DNA of 64,000 nucleotides from Bosea sp. F3-2 (GCF_008253865.1 NZ_CP042331.1:682001-746000), one strand, 5' to 3'; shown: positions 8,765 through 17,066, counted from the stretch's first letter. Notes: a model not told the origin generated them from the sequence alone. Program-made: numbers and translations.

Positions 8765-9067
8765 TCAGCCGCGCTTGGCGGCCTCGATCGCCTGCAGGGC
8801 CTTGATCGTCTCACCGATGGCGATGGCGAGATCGGCGGCGGTGCGGGGTGGTTTGGCGCAGAACTGAGAGAGCACGACCTGTCCCTGCCGCGCCGCGGCG
8901 CGCACCTTCTCCGGCGCGAACAGGTCGACGGCGAGCGCGGCCGTCTGCAGATCGGCACAGCGGGCAGACAGGCGGTCGCTGATCTCCGCAATCCGGCTGT
9001 CGAGGGTTTGGCAGCCGGCGAGCGCCAGCGCGCCCAAGGCGCCGAGCGCCAGGACGGTACGTTTCAT
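8765..9067 (-). CDS. Lipoprotein of the phage lysis cassette
   Basis: A 100-residue protein with a clear lipoprotein signal, MKRTVLALGALGALALAGC, where C19 is the lipid-modified cysteine. The mature part is helical (SRIAEISDRLSARCADL) with further cysteines at RCADL and QFCAK. In position it could be an outer-membrane spanin (Rz1-like) working with a membrane partner, but it lacks the proline-rich composition typical of Rz1. The SD region reads CGGAGCATCATC before the ATG, the same leader style as the endolysin gene. It starts 46 bp after the endolysin stop. Confidence 0.7.
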   Translation of the reverse strand: MKRTVLALGALGALALAGCQTLDSRIAEISDRLSARCADLQTAALAVDLFAPEKVRAAARQGQVVLSQFCAKPPRTAADLAIAIGETIKALQAIEAAKRG

Positions 9068-9113
9068 GATGATGCTCCGAGGTGAGGAAGCGGCAGGCCC
9101 GGCCGCTGCGGGA

Positions 9114-9842
9114 TCAGAGAAGCTTTGCAGTAGCAGCGCGGAACAGATCGCCGGAGGCCTTGGCGCCGACGACCGAAGGATCGAAGGCCAGGCGCGAGAT
9201 ATCCCACTTGCCGCGCTGAGCGATGCCGAGCGTGGATTGCACCTCGGCGTGCGAGAGCACCGTCTGCGGCGTGACCGAGATGGAATAGCGCCGGCAGAGA
9301 TCCGCTAGCACGGCGGGCAGAGCCTCCCACTGCACGCGCGTCATCGGCGCGCTGCCGGCGTTGAACGGGCTCTCGGTCGCGCCGGCCATGCAGCAGAGCG
9401 AGACACCAATCGAACCCGTGTTGCAGTTCAACGTTTGTGCGGCGTAGCCCTTTTTCGCACCGCCGGCGTCGTTCAGCGCGATCGAGCTACTACCACGGAC
9501 CAGATGCCCGTCTCCCTCGATCAGAATATGATAGTGGGTGCGGTCGAGCCCAGAAGCTCGATGGACGCCGGCGGTCCAGTGGACGATCACCCGATTCATT
9601 CTGGCAGCTGGCATCCAGTCGGCCGGTAGCACCCCCGCTAACGGCTGACCCGCACCACTCTTCGCAGCTTCCGTCTCCTGCAAGGCCGCGATCGTCAGCG
9701 GTCCGACGATGCCGTCTGTGGCCAGCCCTCGCCCGCGCTGGAACGCTTGCACAGCAGTCTTCGTCCTCGGCCCCATGACGCCATCGACGACAAGCGAATA
9801 GCCGAGCGCGACCAGCGCGGCTTGCACCTCGCGAGTGTTCAT
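9114..9842 (-). CDS. Phage endolysin: peptidoglycan-binding domain plus N-acetylmuramoyl-L-alanine amidase
   Basis: A 242-residue protein. Residues 1-55 are a PG_binding_1 domain (VQAALVALGYSLVVDGVMG, TKTAVQAFQRGRGLATDGIVG). From about residue 80 there is an amidase domain with candidate zinc ligands in NRVIVHWTAG and VLSHAEVQ, plus HYHILIEGDG and GSIGVSLCCM. The enzyme cuts the amide bond between N-acetylmuramic acid and L-alanine during host lysis. The N-terminal location of the binding domain is common in phages of Gram-negative hosts. It is the first gene of the lysis cassette, preceded by CCGGAGCATCGAT as leader. Confidence 0.9.
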   Translation of the reverse strand: MNTREVQAALVALGYSLVVDGVMGPRTKTAVQAFQRGRGLATDGIVGPLTIAALQETEAAKSGAGQPLAGVLPADWMPAARMNRVIVHWTAGVHRASGLDRTHYHILIEGDGHLVRGSSSIALNDAGGAKKGYAAQTLNCNTGSIGVSLCCMAGATESPFNAGSAPMTRVQWEALPAVLADLCRRYSISVTPQTVLSHAEVQSTLGIAQRGKWDISRLAFDPSVVGAKASGDLFRAATAKLL

Positions 9843-9954
9843 ATCGATGCTCCGGAACTAGTGGCCCGCTGAATGCGGGCTGGCTCGTCTAAAGAGAGCG
9901 CCAGCAACCACTTCCACGTTGGACGAAGGCTACAGGCGTCGATATAGCCGGCTG

Positions 9955-10539
9955 ATGGTCAGCAAGCTCGAAATCCCATCCGGCACCCAAGCTCTCATCT
10001 TCGATTGTGATGGGACACTGGTGAACACGCTCCCGCTCTACGCGAACGCTTGGGCACATGGCTTCCAGCCGTCGGGACAAACTATGCAACGGGACTGGTA
10101 TCTTGAGCGGGCCGGCCATTCTGAGCACGCACTGATGGATCTATTCGATGCCGATCATGGCGTCACCGTCGACCGCTTGCAGGTCATCGACCTCATGCGG
10201 CAAAGGTTCATCATGGACGTCGCTGCCGTACAGGAGATTACCGCAGTGGCCGGTATCGCTCGCGCTCACCAGGGGTCGATACCAATGGCCGTCGCATCGG
10301 GCGGATCGCGTCAAATTGTTTCCGCATGCTTGCAGGCGACTGGGTTGGCTCCTCTGTTCAGCACCGTAGTAACGATCGAGGACGTCGCAAAGCCAAAGCC
10401 TGCCCCTGATTTGTTTCTCGAAGCCGCCCGAAGGCTCAAGATTGAACCAACGCTCTGTGTAGTCTTCGAGGATTCCCCCCAAGGCCTCGAGGCGGCAGAA
10501 CGAGCAGGCATGCACGCCTTCGATGTACGCTCCCTCTAA
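9955..10539 (+). CDS. HAD-superfamily hydrolase, beta-phosphoglucomutase-like
   Basis: About 194 residues from the ATG at 9955 (TTG at 9919 is an alternative). HAD motif I is FDCDGTLVNT, motif II serine is in MAVASGGSR, motif III lysine in DVAKPKPAPDLF, and motif IV in VVFEDSPQGLEAAERAGM. This is a HAD-IA phosphatase/phosphoglucomutase-like fold with a helical cap. It sits alone on the plus strand between the endolysin and cargo genes of the prophage, so it is probably a moron gene, perhaps in sugar-phosphate metabolism linked to the nearby glycan modifiers. Substrate unknown. The SD is weak for either start. Confidence 0.8.
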   Translation: MVSKLEIPSGTQALIFDCDGTLVNTLPLYANAWAHGFQPSGQTMQRDWYLERAGHSEHALMDLFDADHGVTVDRLQVIDLMRQRFIMDVAAVQEITAVAGIARAHQGSIPMAVASGGSRQIVSACLQATGLAPLFSTVVTIEDVAKPKPAPDLFLEAARRLKIEPTLCVVFEDSPQGLEAAERAGMHAFDVRSL

Positions 10540-10598
10540 CCGAGTGAGGCCCCCGCCCGCTGGATAGCGGTCGTGTCCATGTCGATGCTCCGGATGTG

Positions 10599-10619
10599 AA
10601 AAAGCCCGCGCGAGCGGGC
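10599..10619 (-). terminator. Terminator hairpin followed by a repeated phage gene leader
   Basis: Minus strand: stem GCCCGC/GCGGGC with a 4-base loop, then TTTTTCAC, then CATCCGGAGCATCGAC and an ATG at 10580 that opens a frame of only 14 codons. The same hairpin-leader arrangement appears at 11137-11170 and, in part, at the endolysin start (9843-9890). It looks like the remnant of a duplicated lysis gene whose body was replaced. Confidence 0.5.
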
Positions 10620-10732
10620 GGGGAAATCAGGTGTGGCTGGTCACAGAATGATCGCAGAGGCGCTGCATCGGGATCACCGAATGGCCATTGCAAGCGCCTC
10701 TCATCGGCCGATCGAAGGATCGGAGAAAGCGC

Positions 10733-10888
10733 ATGATTTACGCCTCTGTCGTTGCCGGCGCGGCAATCTGCCTTCTGCTTGTGAGCACCAATGGCCTGCC
10801 GACGAAGCAGGAGAGTTGTGCCAAAGCGCCGAAGGGGTCTGTCATCGTCCTGCTGGACTGCCCGCCACGACCCGCGACGAGCGATTGA
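10733..10888 (+). CDS. Small exported or membrane protein (51 aa)
   Basis: Starts at ATG 10733 with GGAGAAAG about six bases upstream. The product MIYASVVAGAAICLLLVSTN is a signal-anchor-like hydrophobic helix, followed by a short tail with two cysteines (KQESCAKAPKG, VLLDCPPRP). The frame extends upstream to 10688 but the SD supports the later start. No family is recognised. It lies among prophage cargo genes on the plus strand. Confidence 0.45.
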   Translation: MIYASVVAGAAICLLLVSTNGLPTKQESCAKAPKGSVIVLLDCPPRPATSD

Positions 10889-11009
10889 GCCACCACCTCG
10901 TCTTCCTCAAACGCGGGAGGAAACCGCCGTCTGCACCGAGCGTTGTGGGAGTGTAGAGGCTGGCCCTGCCTCAACCTTTCGGCTGGGGCGTTTGCAGGAG
11001 GGGCTCGCG

Positions 11010-11105
11010 ATGATGCCCACCGCGCTCCACATGGCCATCTTCGCCGTAGGGACGGCAGCTTGGCTCGGCCTGATCCTTTGGGGACTGTGGAAGGTTCTAT
11101 TCTGA
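11010..11105 (+). CDS. Very small membrane protein (31 aa)
   Basis: ATG at 11010 is preceded by AGGAGGGG at about seven-base spacing. The product is MMPTALHMAIFAVG followed by TAAWLGLILWGLWKVLF, one strong transmembrane helix ending in a short basic tail. A near-consensus SD in front of a membrane-helix microprotein argues that it is translated. Function unknown. Confidence 0.45.
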   Translation: MMPTALHMAIFAVGTAAWLGLILWGLWKVLF

Positions 11106-11148
11106 CGTGATGGCCACATCAATGGCGCCAGTTGATGTGCTCCGGATG

Positions 11149-11170
11149 TGAAAAGCCGCCCGAAGGCGGC
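11149..11170 (-). terminator. Rho-independent terminator downstream of the acyltransferase gene
   Basis: Minus strand: GCCGCC-TTCG-GGCGGC stem-loop (11155-11170) followed by TTTTCA. It lies 38 bp past the acyltransferase stop. Immediately beyond it comes the repeated leader CACATCCGGAGCA, as at 10575-10598. Confidence 0.65.
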
Positions 11171-11207
11171 TGGCTGATTGTAGGAAAAGAGGCCGCTTGA
11201 ATGAACG

Positions 11208-12293
11208 TCAGGCGGGCTCAGCCGCGCGCACGTCGACCGGAGCATGGCCCCTGAAATAGAACCGCTCGGCTATTTGATACGATATCCAGGCAAAAAGCCC
11301 AGAGCCGATGAAAGCGACAGCGGCCAGATAAGCCGCGTTCACGACCGGCCCCAGACGATAGATGTACAGCACCCACCATTCCTTGAAGACGAGGCTGATA
11401 GCGACCGAATGGAGCAAATAGAACGAGTAGGAGATGCGACCCAATTGAGAGAAGGGCTTCCAGGCCAAGGCCCGAGCCATCTCGCTTTGCCCATCAATCG
11501 CCTTGCAAAGAATCACCGATCCGCACCCAGCGAAGGCCCAAACGAACTGCGATGTCGTCAACAAGCCGACTGTGAATAGGCTCGTGATGAGCAGATAGAG
11601 GGCGATCACCGAATAGTCAGGGAAAGCCTCGGCGACAGCTTTAACGGCCGTCTGGCTAAGGGTTGCGACCGCCGCCCCAGCAAACAGGAACAGGAAGAAT
11701 TCGGCATAGAACCCGACGATCATAGGCAGGTAGGCCGCCGCCAAACCTGCAAAGATGATTGGCGGAAGGACGGGTATGCCGGCCCTCCGCGCCGCCATGA
11801 TGACCGGCGGGAAAACGAGATAGAACGCCATCTCGTAGAAGAGAGACCAGGTGACGTTGTTAAAAACGATACCGGGGACGGCCAGCGACGGCACCCCGTT
11901 GAGGAAGAAAAGATTCATACCCACCATTCCCCAGGTCGGCGGTGGGATAAGAAGAAACGGCCCTAAGGCGGCACAAACTGCCAGCGCTAGCAAGAATGCC
12001 GGGTAGACCCGTACCAATCGCTTGCCGACAAACGCGATGTACCGGAAGGGCGACTTGAGCGCGATGCGGCAAATGAGAAAGCCGCTGAGCATGAAGAAGA
12101 TATAAACACCGTGGTGAGAATGAAAAAGCCAGTAAAGTAAACGATCTAGCGGCTCATTCCATTCGCCAAAGCGGACAACATTCGGGTTTCCTCCCCGGAA
12201 GGTCGCCATATACGTTCCGCAAAAGTGGACCAAGAAGGTAAGAATTACCGCAACGCCTCTCAGGCCGTCGAGGCTACGATTACGACTTAACAT
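11208..12293 (-). CDS. Acyltransferase 3 family membrane protein (OafA-like)
   Basis: From ATG 12293 (MLSRNRSLDGLRGVAVIL) about 361 residues. The family signature is RSLDGLRGVAV followed by the catalytic-type histidine in TFLVHFCG, then about ten hydrophobic helices and, near the end, GRISYSFYLLHSVAI, typical of OafA/YrhL proteins. These inner-membrane enzymes O-acylate sugars of O-antigen or exopolysaccharide. The frame is open back to 12551, but those residues match a degenerate phage ORF, so I place the start at 12293. Inside a prophage this is a classic serotype-converting gene, altering the receptor and blocking related phages. Confidence 0.85.
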   Translation of the reverse strand: MLSRNRSLDGLRGVAVILTFLVHFCGTYMATFRGGNPNVVRFGEWNEPLDRLLYWLFHSHHGVYIFFMLSGFLICRIALKSPFRYIAFVGKRLVRVYPAFLLALAVCAALGPFLLIPPPTWGMVGMNLFFLNGVPSLAVPGIVFNNVTWSLFYEMAFYLVFPPVIMAARRAGIPVLPPIIFAGLAAAYLPMIVGFYAEFFLFLFAGAAVATLSQTAVKAVAEAFPDYSVIALYLLITSLFTVGLLTTSQFVWAFAGCGSVILCKAIDGQSEMARALAWKPFSQLGRISYSFYLLHSVAISLVFKEWWVLYIYRLGPVVNAAYLAAVAFIGSGLFAWISYQIAERFYFRGHAPVDVRAAEPA

Positions 12294-12345
12294 TTGTTTG
12301 CATCTTGCCCCCTGCCCTTTCTGGGCGGCGGCAAAATAGTGGTCC

Positions 12346-12551
12346 TCAATCCCGAAGTAAATTGGCGAAAGCCGCGTCGATCTCGGTCGTGGCCGTGCCT
12401 CGCCAGTGTCGATGGCCATATTCATCTCGCCTCGTTTCAGGAAGGCCTGATTGATGTGCGCCTGAACGGTGTCGCCAACGCCGATCGTCGCTCCGATCCG
12501 AGGCAAATCGATATCGTCCAGGCGCCTCAGAGCGTCCTTGAAGGTCACCAT
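12346..12551 (-). pseudogene. Degenerate phage ORF fragment upstream of the acyltransferase
   Basis: An ATG at 12551 after CATCGGAGCATTGAA opens MVTFKDALRRLDDIDLPRIG, which resembles the start of phage N-acetylmuramidase-type lysins. The sequence then degenerates; in another frame it ends in GTATTEIDAAFANLLRD and a stop at 12346. That ending resembles the ITTTAEIDALFGG terminus of the tail gene at 14068. I read this as fused remnants of a lysin start and a tail-gene end, with at least one frameshift. The frame that stays open runs by chance into the acyltransferase. Confidence 0.4.
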
Positions 12552-12689
12552 TTCAATGCTCCGATGGGATGAGGCGGTAGTCGCTGTGGGAGCGCTATGC
12601 CAACCGTTGAAACGTCTTCTGCAGAGCGATAGAGAGGCCGCTTAGGCAGCTATCGTCCCCCACCTTGAGAACCGGCAGTAGGCAGGCGC

Positions 12690-13799
12690 ATGCGTACTCT
12701 TATCAAATCGATCCCGCCTATCGCGCGGCTTATCGAGCATCGCGAATTGCTCGTCAGTCAGCTTTCTGAGACCAAAAATCATGTTGAGGCTCTGACACAG
12801 CAGTTCAAAGGCGAACTGTCTGCATCGCAGCATCAGGTGCAAGTCGCACATAGGGAGATCAAAGATTTACAGAAACAGGTTGCGGAAGCAGTTTTAGCTC
12901 GGGCTGAATTGATCGAGGTTGCGGCGCATACTGGCGATCAACTGAGAGCCCAGTTGCCACTTCTGCAAGCGCAGATGACGGCAATTGGCAGCGGGCAGAC
13001 CGAGGGGTTTCGTTCGCTGCGGGATCGTCTGGCGCGAAACGCCGATGGCGGCAGCAGCTCTGTCGGGCGCGACATGTACCTTGACCTGCTGGAGGCTGCG
13101 CTGACCGGCACGCTTTTTGCCGATGAGTCTGAGGCGCCTTGGGCGAAGGATGTCTATGACCCGAGCCGGCGTTCGATCGGCCGCGACTGGCCGCGCACCG
13201 CGCAAACCATGATCGGTACCGCGCGCATGCGGAACCTGCGCAACCTGACTGAACGCGCAATCGCGGATCAGATCCCCGGCGACTTCATCGAGACCGGCGT
13301 TTGGCGTGGGGGCGCCTGCATCTACGCCAAGGGCATCTTCAAGGCTCATGGTGACGAGACCCGCCGGGTTTTCGTTGCTGACAGTTTCCGAGGCCTGCCG
13401 CCGCCGGATGAAGCCGCGTATCCAGCCGATAAGGGCGATCAGCACTACACCGTCGCGGAGCTCGCGATCTCGCGCGATGATGTGGCGGAAAACTTCCGCC
13501 GCTACAGCCTGCTGGACGATCGGGTCGTCTTCCTGGAGGGTTGGTTCAAGGACACGCTTCCGACTGCCCCCGTCGATAAGCTGGCCGTGCTGCGGCTCGA
13601 TGGCGACATGTACGAAAGCACGATGGACGCTCTCAACGCGCTATATCACAAGGTCTCGCCGGGCGGTTTCGTGATCGTCGATGACTATGTGCTCCCGGCT
13701 TGCGCCAAGGCCATCCACGACTTCCGCGATCAGCACGGGATCACGGCTGTCATGGAGCCTGTCGACGATGCCGCAGTCTGGTGGCAAGTTCCTGCCTGA
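12690..13799 (+). CDS. TylF/MycF-family O-methyltransferase with N-terminal coiled coil
   Basis: A 369-residue protein. Residues 1-110 form a coiled coil (ELLVSQLSETKNHVEALTQQ, QVQVAHREIKDLQKQV). From about residue 130 comes a TylF domain with YLDLLEAALTGTLF, the SAM motif DFIETGVWRGGACIYAKG near residue 195, FVADSFRGLPPP and LAVLRLDGDMYESTMDAL with metal-binding aspartates. TylF-like enzymes methylate sugar hydroxyls. The coiled coil suggests oligomerisation or chain-length coupling on a growing polysaccharide. It belongs to the prophage glycan-modification cargo. The reading frame continues for 84 codons after its TGA (see next entry). Confidence 0.85.
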   Translation: MRTLIKSIPPIARLIEHRELLVSQLSETKNHVEALTQQFKGELSASQHQVQVAHREIKDLQKQVAEAVLARAELIEVAAHTGDQLRAQLPLLQAQMTAIGSGQTEGFRSLRDRLARNADGGSSSVGRDMYLDLLEAALTGTLFADESEAPWAKDVYDPSRRSIGRDWPRTAQTMIGTARMRNLRNLTERAIADQIPGDFIETGVWRGGACIYAKGIFKAHGDETRRVFVADSFRGLPPPDEAAYPADKGDQHYTVAELAISRDDVAENFRRYSLLDDRVVFLEGWFKDTLPTAPVDKLAVLRLDGDMYESTMDALNALYHKVSPGGFVIVDDYVLPACAKAIHDFRDQHGITAVMEPVDDAAVWWQVPA

Positions 13800-14054
13800 T
13801 TGGGGGGCACGGGTGTTGAGGCGAGCATTGGGCGGGCTTTGGGCCGGCAGTGTTTTGACCATGCCGTCGCCAGCCTTGCCGCTGGGGACATACCAGCGGC
13901 GGAGGCGGCCATCGCCAAGACCTTCCGCCGCCTGCGAGAGAAGCCCGATTTCGAAATTCAGTTCAATTCAGGCGAAATTCGCGCGCGCGGTGGCCATGTT
14001 GCACAGGCAGAGTGGCACTTGGGCGAAGGCTCTGAAGCTCTTCCCGTGGGCTGA
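13800..14054 (+). CDS. In-frame continuation after the TylF stop, possible split or remnant domain
   Basis: This frame is directly after and in phase with the TGA of the TylF gene (TGA TTG GGG). It encodes an alanine-rich helical segment, ALGRQCFDHAVASLAAGDIP and AAEAAIAKTFRRLREKPDFE, resembling TPR-like helix pairs. No SD precedes the TTG. It may be the former C-terminal part of the TylF protein separated by a nonsense change, a readthrough extension, or chance coding. It ends 14 bp before the convergent tail pseudogene. Confidence 0.3.
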   Translation: MGGTGVEASIGRALGRQCFDHAVASLAAGDIPAAEAAIAKTFRRLREKPDFEIQFNSGEIRARGGHVAQAEWHLGEGSEALPVG

Positions 14055-14067
14055 TATTCTGGGCCGC

Positions 14068-14579
14068 TCAGCCGCCGAACAGCGCGTCGATCTCGGCTGT
14101 CGTCGTGATCTCGCCAGCCTCGATTTGCTCCGCGATATCCGCCTCAAGGCCGAAGGAAGCCTGGACATGCTGGGCGACTGATACAGCGACTGCGGACATT
14201 TGCGCCGCCGTTAGCGCGACGAAGCCAGTCGGCGTCTTGAACCGGATCGTTGTGTCCGGCTGCGCCTGCACCAAGGCGAATGCACCGGATATCATCGCTT
14301 GGCTTTCGCGGTCCGTTGCGATCGGTGAGCCCGCAACTTCGATGCCGCCGGTTTCCTTGGTGAAGCGAGTCGACGCCGCGTAGGAGATCAGCTCGGCGGC
14401 GCAGGCGGCGCGGGCGCCGTGAACTTGCCATTGGAATAGGACCACCCGGCCTCAGCCGCGGCATTCGCCGGGACGATGGAGGCAGAGATGTCCGGATGAA
14501 ACACAGCCGACGGCTCGAGGCCGTCAAGCTCGATGATCTCGGCCACGCGGCTGTCAGCGATGCGGGCATAGCGCGCCAT
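14068..14579 (-). pseudogene. Phage tail-associated protein (DUF4376-like), frameshifted
   Basis: From ATG 14579 (GAGG upstream) the frame reads MARYARIADSRVAEIIELDG to a proline-rich GKFTAPAPPAPP and stops at 14388. The continuation, AAELISYAASTRF, KTPTGFVALTAAQMSAVAV and the C-terminus ITTTAEIDALFGG, is in another frame from about 14400 to 14068. One missing base in the GCC-repeat tract near 14395-14405 separates the halves. The C-terminal half resembles DUF4376, found in tail-fibre assembly or fibre-accessory proteins. Either replication slippage has inactivated it or the assembly has an indel here. Confidence 0.6.
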
Positions 14580-14587
14580 GATGGACC

Positions 14588-15469
14588 TCAGAATTCGAGA
14601 ATGACCTGGCCGCCAGCACCCTGACCACCCGATCCGGAAAGCGCGCCGCCAGATGCGCCGCCGCCAGGGAACATGCCCCGTAGCGCCATTGGAAGCCGTG
14701 CCGGTAGCGATAGTGTAGGTGAAATTTGACGTGTATGCGGGGCCGCCCTGCGCCAGCACAAACTGGCCGGAACCAATGGGGTAAGCGATACCGCCAGCCA
14801 TACCGGATCGCGCGATGATGCCGCCTGAGCCGCCGGTTCCGGCCGCCCCGCCGTTCGCTTGAATAGCCCCGTTTGCGGCAACACCAGCGTAAGTGCCGGG
14901 GACGGTCTGTCGGGCACTGACCTGCGTCAGTCCCGCCAACTGGATAGCGGCCCCATCGTAGATGCCGCGCAGGATGCCGCCCGCGCCAAGGTCACCGGCG
15001 ACTAGTGCCGCGCCGCCCGGTCTCAGGATCGGCTTGGTCCCGGACAAGCCGTTGATGGCGAGGGTTGCGGCGCCCGTATTGGTCGCGGTGAGCAGGATGT
15101 TGAGCGGCGCGCCCACGAGGCTGGCCCACGACGCTGGTTGGGGCGTCAGCGTGACGGTCAGGGCATTTGCGGTGCCGGCAGCCACGCCGTAGGCGCATAT
15201 TCCGCTTTGGATCGATCGCGCGAGATCGCGAACCAGATTGCGATGTTGCCGTCGTCAAGCGCGTCAAGGCCGCCGTAATCGTTCAGGAACTGCCCGAAAG
15301 CAGCAGCAACGGCCGCAGTCTGGCGTAGCCCCTTATTGATCTGGGCAGAGTTCACGACACCAGCTGTATAGCCGGACAGGCGAGCGGCGAGCGCGAGCCA
15401 ATCGGCTTGCGCAAGCACATTCGCTCCGCCCGCCGCGGCAAACGGCAGGAAGTCATTGGTTAGCATCAA
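14588..15469 (-). pseudogene. Phage tail fibre protein, two frameshifts
   Basis: The N-terminal part from ATG 15469 (MMLTNDFLPFAAAGGANVL, QADWLALAARLSGYTAGVVN) is typical of alphaproteobacterial tail fibres. It loses frame near 15235; the correct continuation (LVRDLARSIQSGI, then VAAGTANALTVTLTPQPASW) is in the next frame. That frame holds TNTGAATLAINGLSGTKPIL and AQGGPAYTSNFTYT and is lost again near 14685, where one base too many in CCCTGG moves it away from the expected GGGASGGALSGSGGQ and the terminal GGQVILEF (stop 14588). Three frames are needed to read the gene. Confidence 0.7.
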
Positions 15470-15481
15470 CGTTTCCGAGGA

Positions 15482-16159
15482 TCAGGCGGTGAAGTACGAG
15501 GGCGGCGCACCCCAGGCGCCAGTGTCAAAGCTCGCGATCAGGCTGCTTTGGACGTCGAAGCCGAAGAGTGGGCCGTCGACTGTGGTGATCAGGTAATCCG
15601 CCCTCACCCCTTCAGGCTTAAGCGGGAGATATCCCTGCAACAGCAGCGCAATGAACAGGGCGGATGGGATTACGCCGGTCACGCCGAACGTGATCGTCAT
15701 GTCCTGGTTGTCGATGACGAGGATCGTCGTCTCGCCGTCTGGAAAAAGGATCTCGAGCGCCGCTTTCGCGCTCGGGAGCGTCCCGTCCCAGTTGTTCGCA
15801 GCGATCTTGGCCCGCAGCAGCGTCCGATAGGTATCGTCGTCGAGGCGCGTGATGCCGGCCGGCGTGTCGTACTGCGGTTGATACCAGACGCCGCGATCAA
15901 AGCCTCGCATCGCAATGTCGAACGAGAACCACGCATTCGCGATCGGGACGCTCACGAAACGCGTCCGCCCTACCCACTCGCCAACTTTATCGAGCTGAAC
16001 ACCGATTGCCTGATCAAGATCGAAATCAAGCGGCAGGTGCTGCATGAACGCCTACTGAGCTACGATCGGCTCGACAAGAGCCTTGATCATCGCGGCGAAC
16101 TTTGGCTTGCCTCGATGGTAGCTCGTGATGAGCCCGAGATACGAATCGACGTCAGCCAT
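15482..16159 (-). pseudogene. Phage tail protein DUF2612, internal amber stop
   Basis: The complete gene starts at ATG 16159 (overlapping the upstream TAA as TAATG) and begins MADVDSYLGLITSYHRGKPK, then FAAMIKALVEPIVAQ. Codon 36 is TAG (plus-strand 16052-16054), where CAG would restore the family-like QQAFM. The rest is intact: LPLDFDLDQAIGVQLDKVGE, WVGRTRFVSVPIANAWFSF, down to GAPPSYFTA. DUF2612 proteins follow baseplate J in contractile-tailed phages. A restart at the ATG at 16045 could still give 187 residues without the N-terminal 38. Confidence 0.75.
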
Positions 16160-17066
16160 TAGGGCGCAACCGTGATGGTGATGTCGGTCAGCGAAGCGCT
16201 CGCCGCCTCGTTGAATGCCATCACGAGGTCGGAAGTGCCGGGAGTGCCCGCATTCTTGGCGATCGTTATCGAGTTGATTTTGTAGGTCCGCCGATCTGGC
16301 AGGCCGTTGAGGTTGGCCGGGACGTAAATCTCAGCGAACTCGACGTCCTCGCCGATCTCCAGCGCGTTGACCCAGTCGACGATTGCTTGCTTGATCGCCG
16401 TCTCGATCGCGGTCGTGTAGCCGGTGAGAGCCGTAATGTTCAGGGCAACTTTGATCGTCGCGGTTGTCGGCCGGTAGAAGTGGATCGATCGAGCAACGCC
16501 GTATTCGTCGGTGATCGTGACGCTCGTCGTGCCGTACGTCCCGGTTCCAGGCGTTTCTTCGCCGCAATGGCTTGAGCGATAGCCGTGGCATCGCCGCCCT
16601 GCACTACCAGCGAGATGGAATGCGCGGGGATGCCGTTGGCATCTGTCGTCCCGGTGTCGTTCTCGTATCCCTTCAGGCGATCGACGCCGGTGATGGATGC
16701 CACGGCGCCGATGGTGCCTTCGAAGACGGTAAGTGAAGGCAGCGCCGTCGAGACGGTTTGGCGCTTGCGAAGCTGGGCGTCGAGCTCGACGGGCTGGCCA
16801 ATAACTGCGGCAGCCGAGTTGGTGACACTCTGCCAGCCTCGCGTCGGCGTCCCGATGCCGGTAACCATCCCCGGCAGCGCGGTCACGCCAGCGACGTCGT
16901 TCAGCACCTCCAGCGCGACCATCGTCGGCGTGTCGATCGGAATCGAGCCGGCCCACGTCCGAACCCTTGTTTGGAACGCCAGGGTTTCGGCGCGCATCTC
17001 TGCAGCGACGTGCGGGTGCAAGCTCCGAACTGAGCGACGGACCATCGCGGCCTCCATTCCTAACAT
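16159..17066 (-). pseudogene. Baseplate J/gp47 family protein, 5'-truncated and frameshifted
   Basis: Recognisable baseplate J sequence: TGIGTPTRGWQSVTNSAAAV, GQPVELDAQLRKRQTV, TGVDRLKGYENDTGTTDANG and VVQGGDATAIAQAIAAKK, then a lost base near 16553-16558 moves the frame to TPGTGTYGTTSVTITDEYG and the intact end TDITITVAP. The usual N-terminal 100-150 residues of the family are missing: coding resemblance begins only at about 17030. The break is close to where the plus-strand tailspike gene begins (17169), so truncation probably happened when the two phage segments were joined. Confidence 0.7.

Noticed and set aside
12294..12551. Starting the acyltransferase at 12551
   Set aside because: The first 86 residues match a degenerate phage ORF rather than the acyltransferase family, whose conserved start RSLDGLRG follows directly after the ATG at 12293.
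14588..15469. Programmed frameshifting as explanation for the tail fibre gene
   Set aside because: The shift points lack slippery heptamers and at least two shifts are needed, in contrast to single -1 shifts in tail assembly genes; decay or sequencing error is simpler.
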